Shown here: positions 1-5,914 of the stretch, piece after piece | Layout of the letters: every line of letters starts with the position of its first letter | Position numbering within the stretch: the stretch's first letter is position 1 | Origin: DHVE2 group archaeon | GTDB taxonomy: Archaea > Thermoplasmatota > Thermoplasmata > Thermoplasmatales > Aciduliprofundaceae | Reading direction: 5' to 3' | Length of the DNA stretch: 18,123 bases | Assembly: GCA_026986135.1 (NCBI GenBank) | Contig: JALSPD010000027.1 | Coordinates: forward strand, 1 to 18,123 | Program-made: the position numbers and the translations under genes | Notes under the pieces: generated by a model | Database searches by the model: none | The model's input: only the letters and a program-made list of their open reading frames with translations | What the model was told of the DNA's origin: nothing

Positions 1-803
1 AGGTTGAGCGCACCATAAGGAGATACCGTATGTTTTCCAGAGACTCGCGTATATTGGTTGCGCTAAGCGGGGGAAAAGATGCAATTGCAGCTGCAATAGC
101 ACTCAACTCACTTGGGTACAATTTTGCCTGCCTGCATATAAATCTTGGTATTGGCGATTATTCATCCGCATCAGAGCGGGTTGTGAGGGAGCAGTGTGAT
201 TATATTGGTAGAGAGCTGCATGTGGTAAATCTTCGTGATTTGGTTGGTTATGGAATTGGAGAAAAAAGGACGAGGAGAAGTACCTGCTCATACTGTGGAA
301 TGACCAAGAGGTATCTTATGAACAAATTTGCTGTGGACAACGGTTACGATGTGATAGTTACAGGCCATAACCTGGATGACGAGACTGCATTTCTTCTTGG
401 CAATCTTTTGCACTGGAACGTTGGATATCTTTCAAGGCAGGGCCCGTATCTACCTGGAGGTGATAATCTGGTAGCCAGAGCAAAGCCCCTTTATGAACTC
501 ACCAATTATGAGATCAGGAGCTACATGTCTCTGTTTCCAGTACCCACGGTTAAAACTGCATGTCCCCATTCTGAGGGTGCAAAGAGCATTCTCTATGCAA
601 AGGTTCTGGATGAGATAGAGGACAATTCTCCAGGCACCAAGATAAATTTTGTCAAGGGATTTTTAAAGCACAGAGAGATTTTTCATGATGAGGAAGTTGA
701 GCTCAGAAAGTGCAGGGTGTGCGGTATGCCCACCACTGGAGATATATGCTCATTTTGCAGGTTCTGGGATTTAGATGAACCCATTGATCTCAGAGTTTAT
801 TGA
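1..803 (+). CDS. tRNA 2-thiolation protein, TtuA/NcsA (TIGR00269-like) family, 5' truncated
   Basis: PP-loop ATPase that adenylates a tRNA uridine and replaces its oxygen with sulfur (s2U34 or s2T54). The first ATG is at 30, but the same frame is open back to base 3 and reads VERTIRRYR just before it, which matches the segment before the PP-loop in this family. The gene therefore starts outside the window and its N-terminal zinc finger is missing. Counting from the ATG at 30: PP-loop SGGKDA (13-18), C86-x2-C89 and C178 (the three cysteines that hold the 4Fe-4S cluster in TtuA), GHNLDDE (112-118), and a C-terminal zinc finger C228/C231/C240/C243. The PP-loop ends in Ala where Ser is usual. Whether the target is position 34 or 54 cannot be told from sequence. 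Confidence 0.9.
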   Translation, partial: VERTIRRYRMFSRDSRILVALSGGKDAIAAAIALNSLGYNFACLHINLGIGDYSSASERVVREQCDYIGRELHVVNLRDLVGYGIGEKRTRRSTCSYCGMTKRYLMNKFAVDNGYDVIVTGHNLDDETAFLLGNLLHWNVGYLSRQGPYLPGGDNLVARAKPLYELTNYEIRSYMSLFPVPTVKTACPHSEGAKSILYAKVLDEIEDNSPGTKINFVKGFLKHREIFHDEEVELRKCRVCGMPTTGDICSFCRFWDLDEPIDLRVY

Positions 804-824
804 CTATTCATCGCATACCGTTAA

Positions 825-833
825 TTTATTATA
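825..833 (+). promoter_or_regulatory. TATA box for the 857 gene
   Basis: TTTATTATA, centred about 28 bases before the ATG at 857. At the usual archaeal spacing, transcription would begin at or next to that ATG, giving a leaderless mRNA. No SD-like purine tract precedes the ATG, which fits. Seen by motif and spacing only. Confidence 0.5.
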
Positions 834-856
834 CTGGCTTGAGAATAGCACACACC

Positions 857-1243
857 ATGAAGAAGTACTGGAACGGTCATATAATAATGGAGAATGTTGA
901 GTGGAAGGATCTTGATGGAATCTGGGGTGATATGCTCACAATGTTTCTTGAAGAAACCAAGCAATTTCGTGACAATCCTGAGATGATCAGGATCATCGTT
1001 GAGGAGAACAGGATTGATATAAAGCATAATCGTAAGCCGGAGGGGTTCAACAGGGAAGGAAGGATGAGAATCGTGGTACCCATATCCAACAAAAAAGAAT
1101 TTTACATATATCGTGGCGTGTACAGCGATGATGTTCGTGTGATAACAGAGAAGATAAGCAATTTCCTGGCAGAAAAGGGTATAAAGCATCAGGTGGAATG
1201 GAATGATATGCTCCTCTTCAAACTGAAAAAGAGGAGGAGGTGA
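857..1243 (+). CDS. hypothetical protein, 128 aa
   Basis: Not recognised. I place the start at the ATG at 857 (MKKYW) because a TATA box sits 28 bases before it. The frame is open back to a TTG at 800 overlapping the previous stop, and an ATG at 887 is an alternative. The protein is soluble, mixed alpha/beta by composition, with no signal peptide, membrane segment, cysteine motif or nucleotide-binding loop. The middle alternates basic and hydrophobic residues (RMRIVVPISNKKEFYIYRG), suggesting strands, and the C-terminus is basic (KLKKRRR). Its stop lies two bases from the stop of the convergent peptidase gene, so the two mRNAs probably overlap at their 3' ends. Function unknown. Confidence 0.7.
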   Translation: MKKYWNGHIIMENVEWKDLDGIWGDMLTMFLEETKQFRDNPEMIRIIVEENRIDIKHNRKPEGFNREGRMRIVVPISNKKEFYIYRGVYSDDVRVITEKISNFLAEKGIKHQVEWNDMLLFKLKKRRR

Positions 1244-1245
1244 TA

Positions 1246-2088
1246 TTACAGGAAATTTCCTATCAGATATGCCATAATGAGTCCTGCAGTAATGTACACT
1301 ATGAAGGGGATCTTGGGCTGTACCCATACCTTATTGCGGCCAATTTCCTTTAATTTTTCAAGATCCTCAGGTGTATGATCACGGGGATGTACATAAAGCA
1401 CATGCTCTCCATTTACCACCCTTTCCATAAGCCACACATGCTGTTTATCCACCTCCTCAATCGGGATCCTGTACCCTATAAACATCTCAGGGAATCCGCG
1501 ATCTCCCCTGGCGATGTTTCTGATAAGGATAAAGAGAAGGTAAAAGAGGGAGGCTATTGCTGAGTAAAGAAGCACCAAGAACATAAATGGAAAGGTTATC
1601 TCCACTATGTGTATGTACGGGGGTTTGAAAATGGGAAATCCAAGGAAGGATGGGTACAGGGGTTGAAGTATGGCAACTGTCATAAGAGCGCGGGCATCCG
1701 CCCTACCTCTTATGATCTTTGTTTTATGAAGCACTCTAACGATGAGTATCATCAGAAACATTACGGTGAGGGGATACACGCTATTTATGAATTGTAGTGA
1801 GTATATGAATAGGGCAGCGGATATGGCGTAGAAAACATAGCTCACCCATCTGTGGTCCCATTCAAAAAACCACTCGTAGAATATTATCACCGAGGGTGCA
1901 AGGGCTATTATACTTTCAATACTTGGAAACTGCATTATTGAAAATGCCACGGCAAACATTCCGAGGAAAAACCATACCCATGTGCTTATCAGCCTTTCTT
2001 TGAGGTCTGAGTATGAGGCGTACACGAAGAATGGCACCGAGACGATAAATCGTAGAAGATCTATGGTCTCTTTAGGGATCAGTGGCAT
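1246..2088 (-). CDS. A24-family (prepilin/preflagellin) peptidase-like membrane protein
   Basis: Likely aspartic membrane protease that removes the class III signal peptide from type IV pilin-like or archaellin precursors. The 280-residue protein has the two expected catalytic aspartates, each just after a membrane helix: D28 in YSDLKERLIS and D131 in GRADAR (the GxxD motif, written GRAD here). Several hydrophobic helices fill residues 12-215. A soluble segment of about 60 residues follows, then a last helix near 262-280, the layout of archaeal A24 enzymes with the extra C-terminal domain. No pilin or archaellum gene is adjacent, so the substrate is unknown. It lies 28 bases downstream of the acetyltransferase gene on the same strand but appears to have its own TATA box. 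Confidence 0.85.
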   Translation of the reverse strand: MPLIPKETIDLLRFIVSVPFFVYASYSDLKERLISTWVWFFLGMFAVAFSIMQFPSIESIIALAPSVIIFYEWFFEWDHRWVSYVFYAISAALFIYSLQFINSVYPLTVMFLMILIVRVLHKTKIIRGRADARALMTVAILQPLYPSFLGFPIFKPPYIHIVEITFPFMFLVLLYSAIASLFYLLFILIRNIARGDRGFPEMFIGYRIPIEEVDKQHVWLMERVVNGEHVLYVHPRDHTPEDLEKLKEIGRNKVWVQPKIPFIVYITAGLIMAYLIGNFL

Positions 2089-2111
2089 AGTATGATAATG
2101 TTTGTTGTTGG

Positions 2112-2120
2112 ATATATTAT
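2112..2120 (-). promoter_or_regulatory. TATA box for the A24 peptidase gene
   Basis: On the minus strand this reads AATATATC, centred about 27 bases before the ATG at 2088, so the transcript would be leaderless. It overlaps the stop codon of the upstream acetyltransferase gene (2117-2119). Confidence 0.45.
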
Positions 2121-2674
2121 TTGCCCTTCAAATCCGATGTTTTTGTGTGTGTTGGATTGTATCTCAGAGTTATGAAGGGAGGTTTCTTGTAGATTACCTC
2201 AAAACCTATCTTCAGGTAGTATTGGTATGCCTCAAGATCCTCAAATGTTACGACGCACAGATCAAGACCGTGTTTTCTTGCCATACCTGCTGAGAATGCA
2301 ACAGCCTTCTTTCCGATGCCCATACCCCTTCGGGATGGATGAACCATGAGAAACTCAAGAAATGCACATTTTTCATGGAAATCCTTTTCAATCCATGGTA
2401 TCCGCTTGCCATCAAATCTATACACTATAGCAAAGGTTCCTATTAGCTCTCCATTCTCTTCAATGAAGTATAACTCATCAAATTCCCTCGCAAGCCGATG
2501 ATGAAGGAAATCTCTGTATGCATTTGCAAAACCTTCACGGTCCTCATAATGGGGTTTTTCTTTTAGCCATTCCATTTTGGGATACCTTCCTCTGGTGCTT
2601 CTGTAAATGATATACACGAACTCAAGGAGGAGATCCTCGTATTTCAGCCCGTTTTCAATACCCATAAATTCCAT
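2117..2674 (-). CDS. GNAT-family N-acetyltransferase
   Basis: Acetyl-CoA-dependent N-acetyltransferase of unknown substrate. I start it at the ATG at 2674 (MEFMGIENG, 185 aa) because a TATA-like box is 28 bases upstream; the longer frame from a TTG at 2686 has no such support. Core features: beta-4 segment CAFLEFLMVHPS (103-114) followed by the acetyl-CoA pyrophosphate loop RRGMGIG (115-121, the Q/RxxGxG/A motif), then motif B EAYQYYLKIGFEV (148-160) with the typical Tyr and GF pair. A Glu-rich turn (71-76) precedes the IGTFAIVYRF strand. RimI-like protein acetylation and small-molecule acetylation both remain possible. It is divergent from ftsZ, with a shared intergenic region of about 134 bases. 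Confidence 0.88.
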   Translation of the reverse strand: MEFMGIENGLKYEDLLLEFVYIIYRSTRGRYPKMEWLKEKPHYEDREGFANAYRDFLHHRLAREFDELYFIEENGELIGTFAIVYRFDGKRIPWIEKDFHEKCAFLEFLMVHPSRRGMGIGKKAVAFSAGMARKHGLDLCVVTFEDLEAYQYYLKIGFEVIYKKPPFITLRYNPTHTKTSDLKGK

Positions 2675-2696
2675 GTGCTTTTCCAATAGCAGCTAT

Positions 2697-2707
2697 GGAA
2701 TATATTC
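2697..2707 (-). promoter_or_regulatory. TATA box for the GNAT gene
   Basis: On the minus strand this reads GAATATATTCC, a perfect palindrome, centred 28 bases before the ATG at 2674. This predicts a leaderless transcript and is the reason for choosing that start. Confidence 0.5.
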
Positions 2708-2747
2708 TTTTCCTGATCTCCTTGCAAATGGTAATTTTACGCGAAAC

Positions 2748-2758
2748 CCTTAAATACC
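2748..2758 (+). promoter_or_regulatory. TATA box of ftsZ
   Basis: CCTTAAATACC matches a good archaeal TATA box. The predicted transcription start is near 2778-2781, leaving a leader of about 30 bases that holds the SD site AGGTGAT at 2797-2803, five bases before the ATG. Confidence 0.55.
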
Positions 2759-2761
2759 ATA

Positions 2762-2794
2762 TTGTCGTATAGTTGTCTGACATAAATATGACAA
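2762..2794 (+). promoter_or_regulatory. inverted repeat at the ftsZ transcription start, candidate operator
   Basis: TTGTCGTA (2762-2769) and TATGACAA (2787-2794) are inverted copies with one mismatch. Between them lies a second small palindrome, TGTCTGACA (2774-2782), so the core TGTC/GACA occurs four times. The block covers the predicted start of transcription just below the TATA box, a position where a bound repressor would block RNA polymerase. No regulator is known from this window. Confidence 0.35.
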
Positions 2795-2808
2795 AAAGGT
2801 GATGCCAG

Positions 2809-3864
2809 ATGGGATGGGATTATCTTATAAATGAAGCCCTTTCCGAGGGTCCTGTATATACCAATGACTTCAAAGTGAAGGTTGTAGGCGTTGGCGGAGG
2901 TGGATGCAACAGCATCGCGAGGCTATCAAGGATGGGTTTGAATGCTGAACTGATCGCAGTAAATGCGGATGAGGCACAACTCAGAAACCTAAATGTTCCA
3001 AAGAAGGTGATAATCGGAAAGAACATAACTCATGGAAGGGGTCTTGGCGGAAATGTGACCCTTGGAGAGACTGTGGCAAGGAATGCACAGGACGCTCTTT
3101 CAAGGCTGGTCGATGGTGCAGATCTTGTTTTTGTTCTCGCAACCCTTGGTGGTGGAACCGGAGGCGGTGTTGGCCCAGTAATTGCAGAACTTGCTCGTGA
3201 ATCAAGAGCACTGGTGGTTTCCATAGTGACAATGCCTTTTAAGGCGGAGGGAACCAAAAGATGGAATAACGCCCAGAAATCTCTTGAGAGGTTCAGGAAA
3301 GTTTCCAACACGGTGATAGTTCTTGATAACAATAAACTCCTTGAGTTTGCACCACACATCACACTGCAGAAGGCGTTTATGGCGATGGATGTGCTTGTGG
3401 GAGATATCATAAAGAATATTGTAGAAACTGTTAACACCCCTTCTTTTATGAACATTGATTTTTCGGATCTTGAGGTGATAATGAGGAAGGGTGGAACCTC
3501 CACGGTGCTTTACGGAGAAGGCGAGTATTACTCGGCAGAGGATGCGGTTCTTGATACCCTGAACAATCCTCTGATGGATGTGGATTATCGCGGTGCAAGC
3601 GGGGCTCTTATCCATATAACAGGTGGTCCCAACATGACGCTGAGAACGGTGTATAAGATAAGTGAGGGAATAATTGCAAATATAAGGGATGACGCAGAGG
3701 TTAAGATAGGTGCAAGGATAGATGAGAGGTACAGAGGCAAGATAAAGGTGACTACAATCTTAACGGGAGTGCACACACCGTTTTTACCTGAGCAGAGAAA
3801 CACACTAAAAACTGCTGGATTTGGTACCTTTGGGGTTGAGGATTATCTGCCTGTGGTGGAGTGA
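2809..3864 (+). CDS. ftsZ: cell division protein FtsZ
   Basis: Tubulin-like GTPase that polymerises into the cytokinetic ring. Glycine-rich nucleotide loop VGGGGCN (28-34); tubulin signature GGGTGGGVG (114-122), where GGGTGTG is the usual form; T7 loop NIDFSD (215-220) holding the catalytic-type Asp217 and Asp220, so GTP hydrolysis should be intact. The 351-residue protein ends soon after the globular C-terminal domain (FGVEDYLPVVE) and shows no long linker or clear C-terminal anchor peptide, so membrane attachment (through SepF in other archaea) is not obvious. The start is an ATG with SD site AGGTGAT five bases upstream. It stands alone, divergent from the GNAT gene and convergent with the permease. 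FtsZ1 versus FtsZ2 class not assigned. Confidence 0.96.
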   Translation: MGWDYLINEALSEGPVYTNDFKVKVVGVGGGGCNSIARLSRMGLNAELIAVNADEAQLRNLNVPKKVIIGKNITHGRGLGGNVTLGETVARNAQDALSRLVDGADLVFVLATLGGGTGGGVGPVIAELARESRALVVSIVTMPFKAEGTKRWNNAQKSLERFRKVSNTVIVLDNNKLLEFAPHITLQKAFMAMDVLVGDIIKNIVETVNTPSFMNIDFSDLEVIMRKGGTSTVLYGEGEYYSAEDAVLDTLNNPLMDVDYRGASGALIHITGGPNMTLRTVYKISEGIIANIRDDAEVKIGARIDERYRGKIKVTTILTGVHTPFLPEQRNTLKTAGFGTFGVEDYLPVVE

Positions 3865-3873
3865 TCCACCTCA
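3852..3873. terminator. hairpin spanning the convergent ftsZ/permease gene ends
   Basis: GGTGGA (3855-3860) and TCCACC (3865-3870) form a perfect six-pair stem around the loop GTGA, extended by two more pairs after one mismatch. In ftsZ mRNA the loop is of the GNRA type and contains the UGA stop codon. A moderately T-rich stretch follows on the plus strand. The two stop codons are only six bases apart. This could mark or protect 3' ends; archaeal termination normally relies on U-tracts, so the call is weak. Confidence 0.3.
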
Positions 3874-4605
3874 CATTATTGTTATTACCGCTTTTACTGC
3901 AAGGATATAGAATATTATTCCTATTATTGCCTTAACCTGTCTGGGACTCAGACGGGAATGCATTATATGTGCGCCTGCGTAACCACCGATTATGGCTGGA
4001 ATGGAAACTGCTGCAAGAAGATAGATATCAAAATGGCCCATTAGAGTGTATGTAAGGAATCCGCTAAGTGAGGATAGAAATACTGTGAGAGGAGTTATTC
4101 GGGCAATTCTCTTTGCGTCCATACCTAGGTGTGCAAGTAGTGGCGATACCAGGGAACCGCCACCTATACCCAGCATGCCAGCAAAGAATCCAGAGAGGGC
4201 TCCAATCGCACCAAGAACTATTTTCCCCGGGGTTTTTTGCTCTACATCCCCTGATTTTTTTGTAAGGAGCATTGTGCCGGAGTAGATTAGAAATGCTGCA
4301 AATATACCAAGGAGGAGTTTGTGACTCATATATTGGGATAGGATGGCACCTGATGGAGCAAGAAAGAAGGCGGGGATGGCTACTGTGAGGGCCGTTGACC
4401 ACTCCATATGTCCCCTGGCATGGTGGTGATGTATGCTGCTTGAAGATGAGAGAACATTTACAAAAAGTCCCGCATTTTTAGCATTGTTTATCTCCTCTCC
4501 GAGTATAACAAGGAGAGGTACAATGGCGGTTGCGGACCCCACTCCGCCAATTGCAAAGAGGAAGCTAAGTGCCAGTACTATAGGTACTATTATCTCAAAG
4601 CGCAT
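3871..4605 (-). CDS. TauE/SafE-family (DUF81) sulfite/anion exporter-like permease
   Basis: Multi-pass membrane protein, probably an anion exporter; members of the family have been linked to sulfite, sulfoacetate or taurine-related transport, and the substrate here is unknown. The 244-residue protein has about seven or eight hydrophobic helices and the internal repeat typical of the family: GGVGSATAIVPLL (20-32) and GIGGGSLVSPLL (146-157) at equivalent places in the two halves. I choose the ATG at 4605 (MRFEIIVPIV) over 4617 because a TATA-like box is centred 26 bases upstream of it. A cytosolic or loop segment carries five serines followed by four histidines (59-62) and H66, which is unusual. 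Convergent with ftsZ, divergent from the ribosomal operon. Confidence 0.85.
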   Translation of the reverse strand: MRFEIIVPIVLALSFLFAIGGVGSATAIVPLLVILGEEINNAKNAGLFVNVLSSSSSIHHHHARGHMEWSTALTVAIPAFFLAPSGAILSQYMSHKLLLGIFAAFLIYSGTMLLTKKSGDVEQKTPGKIVLGAIGALSGFFAGMLGIGGGSLVSPLLAHLGMDAKRIARITPLTVFLSSLSGFLTYTLMGHFDIYLLAAVSIPAIIGGYAGAHIMHSRLSPRQVKAIIGIIFYILAVKAVITIM

Positions 4606-4627
4606 TGTAATTGACATGGTGTTTGAG

Positions 4628-4634
4628 TATTTAC
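4628..4634 (-). promoter_or_regulatory. TATA box of the permease gene
   Basis: On the minus strand this reads GTAAATAC, centred about 26 bases before the ATG at 4605, predicting a leaderless transcript. It is too close to the upstream ATG at 4617 to serve that one. Confidence 0.45.
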
Positions 4635-4657
4635 ATTTTCGTGAATTTTCATATCTT

Positions 4658-4689
4658 TGGAGTCTCCATCTTTATATTATCTCCAGGAG
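4658..4689. promoter_or_regulatory. TATA-like box flanked by small palindromes between the two divergent promoters
   Basis: TGGAG-T-CTCCA (4658-4668), then the AT-rich TTTATATTAT (4671-4680), then CTCC-A-GGAG (4681-4689). TCTCCA occurs as a direct repeat at 4663 and 4680. This might be a second, distal promoter of the ribosomal operon with an operator around it, or a shared regulator site. The gene-free stretch 4606-4903 otherwise holds only the permease TATA box, the main operon TATA box and the leader described separately. Confidence 0.25.
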
Positions 4690-4738
4690 GGGCACATTTT
4701 ATCTTTTTAGGATTACCAAATTGCACCATATCCGAATT

Positions 4739-4749
4739 CTTTATATACC
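4739..4749 (+). promoter_or_regulatory. main TATA box of the ribosomal protein operon
   Basis: CTTTATATACC is the strongest TATA match in the window. The predicted start of transcription is near 4770, giving a leader of roughly 130 bases before the uL3 ATG at 4904, which is long for an archaeon and GC-rich in its second half. Confidence 0.55.
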
Positions 4750-4782
4750 AAATGCCATTTCTCTCCGAAAGATTAGCCAGAC

Positions 4783-4903
4783 GCCCATGGGCCAAGCCCA
4801 AAAATAAAAAAAAGAATACGAAAATGGGGCGGCCCGCGTTCGGGGCCAAACTGGATTTTGGCTCCGGGAGGAGGCGTCACGGCTAAATGCGAGGTGAATT
4901 GAA
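4783..4903 (+). promoter_or_regulatory. structured GC-rich leader of the ribosomal operon, candidate autoregulatory RNA
   Basis: Three hairpins can be drawn. I: TGGGC-CAA-GCCCA (4788-4800), which also overlaps the palindrome GCCCATGGGC (4783-4792) and is followed by an A-rich run. II: GGCCC (4831-4835) with GGGCC (4843-4847). III: ten pairs with one G-U, 4841-4850 against 4857-4866, loop CTGGAT. II and III use the same bases 4843-4847 and exclude each other. A purine tract GGGAGGAGG (4866-4874) with no start codon nearby and the real SD GAGGTGA (4891-4897) follow. Feedback by a protein of the operon, such as uL4 as in bacteria, is a plausible inference only. Confidence 0.4.
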
Positions 4904-5911
4904 ATGGGAAGTGCGCATCATCCGAGACGTGGCTCTATGGCGTATTATCCGCGTAAGCGAGCGAAGAGTATAGTGCCAAGGATACGGACATGGCCTGAGA
5001 TAGAGGATGGCCCACGTATACAGGGGTTCGCAGGATACAAGGCTGGGATGACTCATCTTCTTACTGTGGACTGGCGCAAAACCACCACGACCAAGGGCCA
5101 GGAGATATGGACTCCTGTGACTGTTATAGAGGTTCCACCGATGAAGGTTGCTGGTGTCAGGTTTTACACAAGGGATATGTATGGTCTTCACTCTTCCGGA
5201 GAGGTCTGGGCCGAGGAGCTGGATGAGGATCTTAAAAAGAGATTTCCCGTGCCGAAGAAGAGCCATGGTAGGGTGCCAAAGGAATACGATGAGGTTAGGA
5301 TAATAGCTCACACTCAACCCAGGCTGGTTAGTGGGATCCCTCTAAAAACTCCTGATATTATGGAGATACGCGTGGGCGGAGGGACCATTGAGGAGAGGAA
5401 GGATTACGCTATGAATCTACTCGGAAAGGAGATCAAGTTCTCCGATTTTAAATCAGAGGGTAAATTTGTGGATGTTGTGGCTGTAACCAAGGGTAAGGGA
5501 TTCCAGGGTCATGTTAAGAGGTTTGGGGTTAAGCTTCTTAATCATAAGAACAGGAAGCATAGGAGAATGATTGGTACCCTTGGTCCGTGGCATCCTGATT
5601 GGGTGCGCTACACGGTTCCACAGGCAGGTCAGACTGGGTATCATCAGAGGACCGAGTACAACAAAAGGATAATCAAGTATGTTGATTTTGTGGAGGAGAA
5701 TGGTGAGAAGAAGCTTGCCATGGATATCACTCCCAAAGGTGGATTTTTGCACTATGGTGAGGTCAAGAATCCCTATGTCCTCCTGCATGGTTCTGTGCCC
5801 GGTCCTGCTAAAAGACTCGTGAAGATGCGAGATCCTGTGAGGCAGGTGCTTGAGGATGTTGATGCCATTGAGATCACGTATGTTTCCAGAGAATCCAAGC
5901 AGGGGGTGTGA
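4904..5911 (+). CDS. rpl3: 50S ribosomal protein uL3 (L3)
   Basis: Early-assembling large-subunit protein whose long loop reaches toward the peptidyl transferase centre. At 335 residues it has the archaeal/eukaryotic length, with the basic N-terminal arm (YYPRKRAKSIVPRIRTW), the IQGFAGYKAGMTH block (38-50), and the conserved core GKGFQGHVKRFG followed by the HRRMIGTLGPWHP segment and RTEYNKRI. The start is the ATG at 4904 with SD GAGGTGA six bases upstream. It is the first gene of the operon and is preceded by a structured leader. uL4 begins three bases after its stop. Confidence 0.97.
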   Translation: MGSAHHPRRGSMAYYPRKRAKSIVPRIRTWPEIEDGPRIQGFAGYKAGMTHLLTVDWRKTTTTKGQEIWTPVTVIEVPPMKVAGVRFYTRDMYGLHSSGEVWAEELDEDLKKRFPVPKKSHGRVPKEYDEVRIIAHTQPRLVSGIPLKTPDIMEIRVGGGTIEERKDYAMNLLGKEIKFSDFKSEGKFVDVVAVTKGKGFQGHVKRFGVKLLNHKNRKHRRMIGTLGPWHPDWVRYTVPQAGQTGYHQRTEYNKRIIKYVDFVEENGEKKLAMDITPKGGFLHYGEVKNPYVLLHGSVPGPAKRLVKMRDPVRQVLEDVDAIEITYVSRESKQGV

Positions 5912-5914
5912 TGA

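Noticed and set aside
30..803. Taking the ATG at 30 as the true start of the thiolation gene
   Set aside because: The frame is open to the window edge and the residues before this Met match the conserved family segment, so the gene is truncated by the window.
821..1327. 168-codon minus-strand frame opposite the 857 gene
   Set aside because: It overlaps the peptidase gene end on the same strand and has no promoter or motif; the plus-strand frame has a TATA box at the right spacing.
4831..4847. tRNA T-arm-like GGCCC-loop-GGGCC with a GTTCG string
   Set aside because: The loop order is wrong for a T-arm and no acceptor, D or anticodon arms can be drawn around it; it is better read as part of the leader hairpins.
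4866..4874. GGGAGGAGG as a ribosome binding site
   Set aside because: No start codon lies 4-12 bases downstream; the real uL3 site is GAGGTGA at 4891-4897.
4611..4886. 91-codon frame running from inside the permease promoter region through the operon leader
   Set aside because: The start overlaps the permease promoter and its first half has no protein-like character; only the last 20-44 codons deserve a mention.
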